64,000 nucleotides of DNA from Xenorhabdus poinarii G6 (GTDB lineage: Bacteria; Pseudomonadota; Gammaproteobacteria; Enterobacterales; Enterobacteriaceae): assembly GCF_000968175.1 (NCBI RefSeq), contig NZ_FO704551.1, positions 992,001-1,056,000 of the forward strand. The letters are read 5' to 3'. How positions within the stretch are numbered: the stretch's first letter is position 1; each line of letters opens with the position of its first letter. This document shows positions 58,377 to 64,000 of this stretch, in pieces. The notes beneath the pieces are model-generated. The model saw only the letters and a list, made by a program, of their open reading frames with translations. It did not search any database and was not told the DNA's origin. A program made the translations under genes and the position numbers.

Positions 58377-59542
58377 AATGTCTGCTCCTGTTGCATCGCA
58401 AAACCAAGTGCGCTCAGCATGGTGTTAAATTTGGTATGGGTTTCCATCCATTCGTTTTCCGGCACAGAGTCCGGAACGATGCCGGCACCGGCGAATAGCT
58501 CAATCTGATGAGGCCGCACTTTACCGCAGCGGATCGCGACGACCCATTCTCCGTCTCCGCGGGCGTCGCACCAGCCGACGATACCGCCAAACCAGCCGCG
58601 ATCGAAGGGTTCCAGCGCACCGATCAGATTGCGAGATGAGGTATAAGGGGCACCGCATAATGCAGGCGTGGGATGAAGTAGGCAGGCAAGCGATAGAGCA
58701 CTATTGCGATCATCAGCCAATATCCCCTGAATCTCAGTAGCGAGATGCCAGAGTGCGGGTGTGCTGAGTAGCGAAGGTTCAGGGATCGTCAGAGACCGGC
58801 AAAGATCCGTCAGTTGGCGACGGATAACCTCCGTGACCACCCGATGTTCATGGCGATCCTTCCCGGAGGCCAATAGCTTTTCTTTGGCATTTCGGTCACT
58901 GGCAGTATTGTCGCCTCGCCGCACTGAGCCTGCCAGGGGACAGGAGCGCAGGACATTACCCTCTTTACGTAGCAGCAGTTCAGGGCTAGCACCAATCAGC
59001 GTGCCATCTGCCAGCGGTAAGTGAAAGTTGTAGCTCTCTGGATTCTGTCTGCTGAGCTGCAACCACAGATTCAGCGCACTAAGCGGGGGGATGCTTTCAA
59101 TCTGTAGCAGACGTGACAGCACAACTTTATCGAGTTCGCCAATGCGTAGAGGATTCAGCGCGCTCTCCACCATGGCACAAAACGCATCGTGATCTGGAAT
59201 GAAGTGAGCTTGACCCTCCACCTGCACCGGGGAGTCGGAGAGGTTAAAAGCATGGCGATCGAACCAGTAGCAGGTCTGTGGAATAAACAGCGAACAGGGT
59301 TGGCGTTTATCAAACGGAATAGCGCCTACGATAATAGGATTTTCTACTCCGGCTTGCTGAGTCTGACGAAGCAGCTGCTGTACGCTCTGCTGGAATTCGC
59401 TTTCGACATGATGTCCGGATGAAGCCGGATGTGTCAAGGTGGCGAGGCATCCCCGGGCGAGCAGGCTTTTGTGAGGTGACAGAAAGATGAAGTCATCCTC
59501 TTGCAAAGTGAGTGGCAGAAGATCGTTGACGATACCAGACAA
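58373..59542 (-). CDS. entC: Isochorismate synthase (EntC/BasJ-like)
   Basis: The start is TTG at 59542, seven bases after AGAGGGA; no ATG fits. The 389-residue enzyme has [62 protein letters not shown] and the closing [19 protein letters not shown] of isochorismate synthases. It isomerises chorismate, the first step to DHB. It overlaps the next gene and heads the entCEBA order. Confidence 0.92.
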   Translation of the reverse strand: MSGIVNDLLPLTLQEDDFIFLSPHKSLLARGCLATLTHPASSGHHVESEFQQSVQQLLRQTQQAGVENPIIVGAIPFDKRQPCSLFIPQTCYWFDRHAFNLSDSPVQVEGQAHFIPDHDAFCAMVESALNPLRIGELDKVVLSRLLQIESIPPLSALNLWLQLSRQNPESYNFHLPLADGTLIGASPELLLRKEGNVLRSCPLAGSVRRGDNTASDRNAKEKLLASGKDRHEHRVVTEVIRRQLTDLCRSLTIPEPSLLSTPALWHLATEIQGILADDRNSALSLACLLHPTPALCGAPYTSSRNLIGALEPFDRGWFGGIVGWCDARGDGEWVVAIRCGKVRPHQIELFAGAGIVPDSVPENEWMETHTKFNTMLSALGFAMQQEQTL

Positions 59543-59570
59543 AATCAGGTCCCTCTTGTTAGTGTAGTGG

Positions 59571-60059
59571 TCAGGGGAGGAGAAAAATACTGACGGTAAA
59601 GTGAGAGCAAGCCGCCAGTGGTGCCGGATGCCCGGTGTTACCTGTTATAGCTGACTGTGGGGAAGATGCTGCGGCAGGAGACAGAGAAACCCGCTTCTTT
59701 TCCACAGCAGGGGACGACAGAATGGGGCTGTTGACATTAAATTGCACGAATGTGCCTTTCAAGTTGGAAGACGCATCTCTCAACTCATTGCGTGTAACGT
59801 AGTGAAAGGGGTGGACTACGACTTCATCGTTGCGGTTAGATGAGCCTAAGTAGTTGGTGAAGGCATCACCAGTGTAAATCAATGCGTCGGATACGGAGGT
59901 TGCTCTTTGAAGCACCATCTGGTCACGCGTAACGACGAAAATTGTCTGCCGTATTTTGAAAAATGGAATCGCTGTTTTGGTGCCGGGTGTACGACTCTTT
60001 GCTACGATTCCTTTCATTAATACCATTACGCTTTTCAGCTCCGCGGTTATCACTCTCAT
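59571..60059 (-). CDS. Hypothetical protein upstream of the DHB operon
   Basis: This frame of 162 codons has an ATG with GCGAGGGA about 9 bases upstream and ends 28 bases before the entC-like start, so it would be the first gene of the operon. The product begins MRVITAELKSVMVLMKGIVAK, has FFKIRQTIFVVTRDQMVLQRATSVSDALIYTGD, and ends in a Ser/Ala-rich tail (VSLSPAAASSPQSAITG). I do not recognise it and cannot exclude a chance frame. Confidence 0.4.
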   Translation of the reverse strand: MRVITAELKSVMVLMKGIVAKSRTPGTKTAIPFFKIRQTIFVVTRDQMVLQRATSVSDALIYTGDAFTNYLGSSNRNDEVVVHPFHYVTRNELRDASSNLKGTFVQFNVNSPILSSPAVEKKRVSLSPAAASSPQSAITGNTGHPAPLAACSHFTVSIFLLP

Positions 60060-60220
60060 GATGTCAGTCCCTCGCTAGCTGTATACGCCCTGTCAGATAA
60101 CGTGGGTATTGAAAACAGTACCACCTGAACCCCAAATCCTGTGCATCTAGTGATGATTTTCACCACAAGTTTTTTTCTTATCTTAAACATAATCAAACAC
60201 CGTCTGATTTGCCTTATAAA

Positions 60221-60239
60221 AATAATTTAATCATTATCA
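60221..60239 (-). promoter_or_regulatory. Fur-like box 1 before the DHB operon
   Basis: Read on the minus strand the site is TGATAATGATTAAATTATT, whose GATAATGAT core matches the Fur consensus while the right half is weaker. It is 162 bases upstream of the hypothetical first gene of the entCEBA operon. Confidence 0.55.
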
Positions 60240-60340
60240 ATGAATTTGTGCTGCTTACAGGCGGCGCTGGAAACAAAATGTTCGTCATGAAGAGGTATCA
60301 GCTCTTGAGGAAGAAAGCACGGTTACAATATTACAAATAG

Positions 60341-60357
60341 AAATGATTATCAATATG
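60341..60357. promoter_or_regulatory. Fur-like box 2 before the DHB operon
   Basis: AAATGATTATCAATATG agrees with AATGATAATCATTATC at most positions of the consensus core. It lies about 100 bases further from the operon than box 1, so it could act on the same promoter or on a plus-strand transcript. Confidence 0.5.
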
Positions 60358-60729
60358 ATTGGCGTTATTGGTCTTGATGATTTTCTTGTAAAAACGGTTC
60401 TGTCGCATTGCTTCCCCCACATATAAAACCTATCATCCTTTGGGCAGCCATCGCCGCCGTGTCGATACTCGGGTCGTGATGAATGCTGTCTTTTTTGTGT
60501 GGCGAACCGAATGCCCTCAATGCCACCGGGATTTATTCTTCAAGTAGTGCCCACCCGTAGAAGCTATAATTTTTCGCCTGGCATAAAATTTAATAGATAT
60601 ATTATTAGTGCTAGTCGCCCATTTGCAAAAGATAATAGGGCCATGTTGCGGATATTAGCAAAATCCGCCGTAAACCCTCGCCCAGTGCGGGCGGGGATAT
60701 AAAGCGAAAAGCCCGAAGGGCTTTAACGA

Positions 60730-60990
60730 TCAGTCAGGCGTTGACTGGCTCTGAACGTAGGCGCTGAGCGTTTCAATCGTCGCCCCGCCGGCACGACAAA
60801 CGAAGTACGATCTTGACCAGAGCAGCCCTGTTTTACTTTGCATTCGCAATTGTGAGTTTTGCTGCCGAAGAACGAAACGCCTCATGTCATTGACCCATCA
60901 TCGGTCTGTCAAAGAGATGACGTCGGGACTTTGTTGTGAAAATCAGATGGACAACCAGCTTACTGACACGGTGCCTCTTTCGGAGAAATC
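60730..60990 (-). pseudogene. IS200-type transposase tnpA, decayed
   Basis: On the minus strand two out-of-frame pieces are recognisable. The N-terminal piece is KRHRVSKLVVHLIFTTKSRRHLFDRP followed by a stop. The C-terminal piece is RRFVLRQQNSQLRMQSKTGLLWSRSYFV, then GGATIETLSAYVQSQ and TGA at 60730. The central part with the HUH histidines and the catalytic Tyr region is missing or scrambled, so it must be inactive. The C-terminal piece LWSRSYFV..GGATIE is typical of Y1 transposases. Confidence 0.75.
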
Positions 60991-61071
60991 CCGCCTGTTC
61001 CTCATGCTGATGACTCAATTGAAATATCCGCTTAACCGGTTAAAATAAATTAACGATATCAATGAGCGCTG

Positions 61072-62244
61072 ATGATGTTAAGAGCGACAAAAGTACGTAT
61101 ATACCCCACACCGGAGCAGGCAGAATTTCTTCATGCCCAGTTCGGTGCGGTCCGTTTCGCGTACAATAAAGCGCTGCACCTCAAAAAGCACGCTGACAGA
61201 CACGACGGGGTAAGTTTAAGTCCGCGCAAAGATCTTAAACCGCTTCTGGCTGTCGCGAAAAAGTCCCGAAAATACGGGTGGTTGAAAGAGTATGATTCCA
61301 TTGCGTTGCAACAAGCAATCATCAATCTTGATGTTGCTTTCTCCAACTTCTTCAATCCAAAACTGAAAGCACGTTTCCCTGCATTTAAAAGCAAACACGG
61401 TAAACAATCGAGCTATCACTGCGTTGGGGTGAAAGTGCTGGATAATGCGGTTAAAATTCCCAAAATGACCCCGATAGATGCCTGTATTCACCGGGAACTC
61501 ACAGGAAAAGTAAAAAGCATCACCCTGTCCAGAACGGCGACCGGTAAATACTATGCCGCCATACTCTGTGATGATGAAGCTGAAGTGCCCGCGAAGCCTT
61601 CGTTGATCACCACCGTCACGGGTCTGGATATGGGCTTATCCCATTACGCAATAAAATCGGACGGTGATAAGGTTGCCAACCCGCGCCACCTCATCAACGC
61701 CAGCCGGAATTTACGGCGTAAACAGAAAGCATTATCGCGTAAGAAAAAAGGCAGTGCGAATCGTCGTAAAGCGCGTATACAGCTTGCCGGTGTACACGAA
61801 CGGGTCGCCAATGCCCGTGCTGATTTTCAACACAAACTCTCTCGAGCAATCGTTGACGAAAGCCAAGCGGTGATTGTAGAGACGCTGAAATCGGCAAATA
61901 TGATGAAAAACCACCACCTTGCCCGTGTAATAGGCGACGCGGGCTGGCGTGGATTTATCTCAAAACTGGAATACAAAGCCGCAGAAAAAGGCGTACACCT
62001 GGTAAGACTGGATCAATGGTTCGCCAGTTCGAAAACCTGTCATTGTTGTGGTTACAAAATGTCAGAGATGCCACTGAATAAGCGCATCTGGAAATGCCCG
62101 GAATGCAGAGTTGAACACGACCGCGATATCAATGCGGCAATCAACATCCGGCAGAAGGGCGTACAGGAATTACAGGCGGCGGGACTCGTCGTCTCAGCCC
62201 ATGGAGGCCCGTGTAAATCCGTCACACAGACGGTTGCGGCCTGA
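61072..62244 (+). CDS. tnpB: RNA-guided nuclease TnpB (IS605 family)
   Basis: The 390-residue protein keeps all RuvC residues: Asp186 in GLDMGLSHYA, Glu270 in VIVETLKSANM and Asp352 in HDRDINAAINI. The zinc finger has Cys323, Cys326, Cys342 and Cys345. The N-terminal HTH_OrfB part (KVRIYPTPEQAEFLHAQFGAVRFAYNKAL) is complete. Two adjacent ATG codons are possible starts. TnpB uses an omega RNA that overlaps its own 3' end and extends past the right end of the element. It may be active although tnpA is broken. Confidence 0.9.
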   Translation: MMLRATKVRIYPTPEQAEFLHAQFGAVRFAYNKALHLKKHADRHDGVSLSPRKDLKPLLAVAKKSRKYGWLKEYDSIALQQAIINLDVAFSNFFNPKLKARFPAFKSKHGKQSSYHCVGVKVLDNAVKIPKMTPIDACIHRELTGKVKSITLSRTATGKYYAAILCDDEAEVPAKPSLITTVTGLDMGLSHYAIKSDGDKVANPRHLINASRNLRRKQKALSRKKKGSANRRKARIQLAGVHERVANARADFQHKLSRAIVDESQAVIVETLKSANMMKNHHLARVIGDAGWRGFISKLEYKAAEKGVHLVRLDQWFASSKTCHCCGYKMSEMPLNKRIWKCPECRVEHDRDINAAINIRQKGVQELQAAGLVVSAHGGPCKSVTQTVAA

Positions 62245-62300
62245 GAAGTGGGAAGCCTCGCTGTTTACGGCGGGGAGCAGTCACAACGTGTCAGCAAATA
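62110..62300 (+). ncRNA. Predicted omega RNA (reRNA) of TnpB with guide
   Basis: In TnpB systems the guide RNA scaffold is formed by the 3' end of tnpB plus the right end of the element. Here the hairpin-rich segment from the tnpB end through GGAAGCCTCGCTGTTTACGG to GGAGCAGTCAC ends at about 62284, so the guide would start there (AACGTGTCAGCAAATA). Boundaries are inferred from the general rule, not seen directly. Confidence 0.4.
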
Positions 62301-62330
62301 AGAAAAAAGGGCACCCATTGGGTGCCCTGA
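62301..62330 (-). terminator. Terminator of suhB
   Basis: GGGCACCC-att-GGGTGCCC at 62309-62327 is followed on the minus strand by a run of T residues (62303-62308). It lies 34 bases after the suhB stop. Confidence 0.85.
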
Positions 62331-62363
62331 AAATAACCTTGCTCAAATGATATTGACGAAGAA

Positions 62364-63167
62364 TTAACGTTTCAATGCTTCTGTTAATTCTTCACGCATT
62401 TCAGACAAAATATCTTTAACAATGCGAGGGCTACCCGCAACAATATTGCCGGAGTTGATATAGTTATGACCGCCAACAAAATCAGTGATGATACAGCCTG
62501 ATTCGCGTACCAACAGTTCGCCGCCCATGAAATCCCAGGGTTTCAGGCCAATTTCGAAGAAACCATCTACACGTCCGGCCGCAACATAGGCCATATCCAG
62601 TGCGGCTGAACCGGTGCGACGGAAATCTGCGCAGCGATCAAATAATTTACCCAGTACCTTCATGTAAGGGGTAGCGTGCTGTTTGGCTTTGTATGGGAAA
62701 CCGGTTGCCAGGATAGTGCCATCCAGATCACGGGCATTAGTACCACGCAGACGGTAGCCATTCAATTGAGCGCCTTGACCACGGGTTGCAGTAAACAGCT
62801 CATTGCGCATTGGATCGTAAACGACAGAAACCTCTGTACGTCCTTTAATACGCAAGGCAATAGAAACAGAAAAATGGGGAAGACGTTTAATAAAGTTAGA
62901 AGTGCCATCCAGTGGATCGATAACCCATTGGAAATCGTTTTCTTCGCCTAAGTGCTCACCACTTTCTTCAGTGATAATCGTATGCTTAGGGTAAGATTTA
63001 CGGATGATGTCAATGATCAGGTTTTCTGCTTCACGATCAACATTGGTGACGAAATCGTTACTGCCTTTTTGACTTGCTTCAACAGCATCGGGAGTTTCAT
63101 AACTTTTGGCAATGTAGTTGCCGGCTTTACGCGCTGCGCGTATAGCGATATTTAGCATCGGATGCAT
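62364..63167 (-). CDS. suhB: Inositol-1-monophosphatase / Nus factor SuhB
   Basis: The 267-residue protein matches E. coli SuhB across its length: MHPMLNIAIRAARKAGNYIAKSYETPDAVEASQKGSND (read in two blocks), the metal-binding TEESGE and WVIDPLDGTSNF, and GLKPWDFMGGELLVRESG. It hydrolyses inositol phosphates and joins the rRNA antitermination complex. It is divergent from trmJ, as in E. coli. Confidence 0.96.
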   Translation of the reverse strand: MHPMLNIAIRAARKAGNYIAKSYETPDAVEASQKGSNDFVTNVDREAENLIIDIIRKSYPKHTIITEESGEHLGEENDFQWVIDPLDGTSNFIKRLPHFSVSIALRIKGRTEVSVVYDPMRNELFTATRGQGAQLNGYRLRGTNARDLDGTILATGFPYKAKQHATPYMKVLGKLFDRCADFRRTGSAALDMAYVAAGRVDGFFEIGLKPWDFMGGELLVRESGCIITDFVGGHNYINSGNIVAGSPRIVKDILSEMREELTEALKR

Positions 63168-63292
63168 GGGGTATCTTCCACCAGGATTTTAAAGAACGGG
63201 AGTTAAATCGGCGCGCAGTATAGCAGTAGTTCGTCAAAATGACTAATGCTGTGTTAAGATACCCGGCTCTTATACTGAATTTAAAAGCCGTC

Positions 63293-64000
63293 ATGTTAGA
63301 GAATATCCGCATTATTCTGGTTGAAACCTCCCACACGGGCAACATGGGATCAACCGCCAGAGCTATGAAAAACATGGGTTTAACCAATCTGTATCTGGTC
63401 AACCCACTGGTTCAACCTGATTCTCATGCTATCGCCCTTTCAGCCGGAGCCAGTGATGTTATCGGCAATGCCAAGATCGTGAATACGTTGGATGACGCCC
63501 TGGCTGGATGCGAATTGGTCATTGGCACCAGTGCCCGTTCCCGAACCCTTTCTTGGCCTATGGTTGATCCACGTGAATGTGGTGAACGTGGGGTCAGCGC
63601 TGCCAACCACGCACCGGTAGCCATTGTCTTTGGCCGTGAACGTGTCGGGTTGACTAACGAAGAGTTGCAGAAGTGTCATTACCATCTTTATATTCCAACC
63701 AACCCGGAGTACGGTTCGTTGAACTTAGCGATGGCTGTTCAATTGGTTAGCTATGAAATTCGGATGGCGCATCTTGCGGCTCAGACGCAACCGGAACCCG
63801 CAACGGCTTCAGAGCATGAAGCCGCGTATCCGCCTGTTGAAGATATGGAGCGTTTTTATCAACATCTTGAGCAGGTATTGAAAGAATCCGGCTTTATCCG
63901 CAAAGCGCATCCGGGTCAGATAATGAATAAATTAAGACGTCTTTACACCCGTGCGCGGCCAGAAACCCAGGAGCTGAATATCCTGCGAGGGATACTGACT
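63293..64000 (+). CDS. trmJ: tRNA (cytidine/uridine-2'-O-)-methyltransferase TrmJ, 5' part
   Basis: ATG at 63293 opens 236 codons and the frame is still open at the window edge; E. coli TrmJ has 246 residues, so only the end is missing. SPOUT features are [38 protein letters not shown] and [17 protein letters not shown], which form the SAM knot. It 2'-O-methylates position 32 of certain tRNAs. In E. coli it precedes iscR. Confidence 0.95.
   Translation, partial: MLENIRIILVETSHTGNMGSTARAMKNMGLTNLYLVNPLVQPDSHAIALSAGASDVIGNAKIVNTLDDALAGCELVIGTSARSRTLSWPMVDPRECGERGVSAANHAPVAIVFGRERVGLTNEELQKCHYHLYIPTNPEYGSLNLAMAVQLVSYEIRMAHLAAQTQPEPATASEHEAAYPPVEDMERFYQHLEQVLKESGFIRKAHPGQIMNKLRRLYTRARPETQELNILRGILT

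Larger units (their letters stand above)
60060..60729. other. Regulatory region of the DHB operon and IS left border
   Basis: I see no convincing gene. The region holds two Fur-like sites (60221-60239 and 60341-60357), A+T-rich promoter-like sequence, and from about 60670 the left end of an IS200/IS605-type element with two hairpins (CCTCGCCC/GGGCGGGG at 60677-60697 and AAAGCCC-gaa-GGGCTTT at 60708-60724). Confidence 0.5.
60670..62284. mobile_element. IS200/IS605-type element with decayed tnpA and intact tnpB
   Basis: Divergent tnpA relic (minus) and tnpB (plus) lie between two imperfect hairpin ends. The right end GCCTCGCTGTTTACGGCGGG at about 62255-62274 resembles the left CCTCGCCCAGTGCGGGCGGGG. 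The element sits between the DHB operon and suhB. With tnpA broken it cannot transpose by itself. The exact ends are estimated from the hairpins. Confidence 0.7.

Noticed and set aside
60499..60702. 67-codon plus-strand frame before the IS element.
   Set aside because: It starts with GTG, has no family resemblance and runs into the IS left-end hairpin.
60665..60705. CCCTCGCCC...GGGCGGGGAT hairpin as another CRISPR-like repeat.
   Set aside because: It resembles the opposite end of the IS605-type element, not the type I-E repeat, and occurs once.

Overview
The window looks like a chromosome segment of an entomopathogenic Morganellaceae bacterium, most likely Xenorhabdus or Photorhabdus. The evidence is the enterobacterial core order tadA-mltF-purL-glmY-glrK-qseG-glrR-nadE-glnB-hmp-glyA-hcaT followed by suhB-trmJ, the glutamine-type nadE placed between glrR and glnB, moderate G+C content, and type I-E CRISPR repeats. 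The genus is inferred from gene order and protein resemblance only; no database search was possible.

Region 1 (1 to about 20.4 kb) is the morphogenesis half of a contractile-tail prophage. In order it carries the end of a minor head protein, a DUF2213 protease/scaffold, a cement protein, a DUF2184 capsid protein, connectors, a DUF3383 sheath, a DUF3277 tube, a tail-assembly chaperone with a probable -1 frameshift, a tape measure with a lytic transglycosylase domain, a Dit-like protein, a baseplate plug, a hub, a Gp138-like spike, wedge proteins, J, a DUF2612 protein and a tail fibre. The fibre 3' end lies in an invertible segment (about 17.80-19.73 kb) with two inverted recombination sites, a silent alternative fibre end, two fibre-assembly genes and a Gin/Hin-family invertase. 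A 2.7 kb cassette (10.7-13.45 kb) interrupts the tail operon. It holds an exported hypothetical protein, a P22 immI-like switch (divergent Arc/Mnt-type repressors plus a Rha/KilAC antirepressor), an 88-residue orphan protein and, four bases after its stop codon, a one-spacer type I-E mini-CRISPR closed by a terminator. This solitary array resembles in layout the nilD CRISPR RNA known from Xenorhabdus nematophila and is the most interesting element here.

Region 2 (20.86-37.8 kb) is conserved core chromosome. It includes a PurR operator before purL, three GlrR boxes and a sigma-54 promoter driving the sRNA GlmY, the GlrK/QseG/GlrR cell-envelope signalling operon, an NsrR operator for hmp and a PurR operator for glyA.

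Region 3 (37.8-60.1 kb) is a catechol/hydroxamate siderophore island inserted between hcaT and suhB. It encodes a BasD-like Cy-Cy-A-PCP synthetase whose PCP serine is replaced by proline, a BasB/AngM-like C-PCP-C synthetase, a histamine N-hydroxylase-like monooxygenase, a histidine decarboxylase, a periplasmic binding protein, two permeases, an ATPase, a TonB receptor and an entCEBA-type operon for 2,3-dihydroxybenzoate. The expected product class is anguibactin/pre-acinetobactin: DHB joined to a thiazoline or oxazoline and to N-hydroxyhistamine. Fur boxes lie at the receptor promoter and upstream of the DHB operon. No separate amino-acid adenylation enzyme, thioesterase, phosphopantetheinyl transferase or siderophore exporter was found in the window.

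Region 4 (60.67-64.0 kb) has an IS200/IS605-type element with a decayed tnpA and an apparently intact tnpB, then suhB and the start of trmJ.
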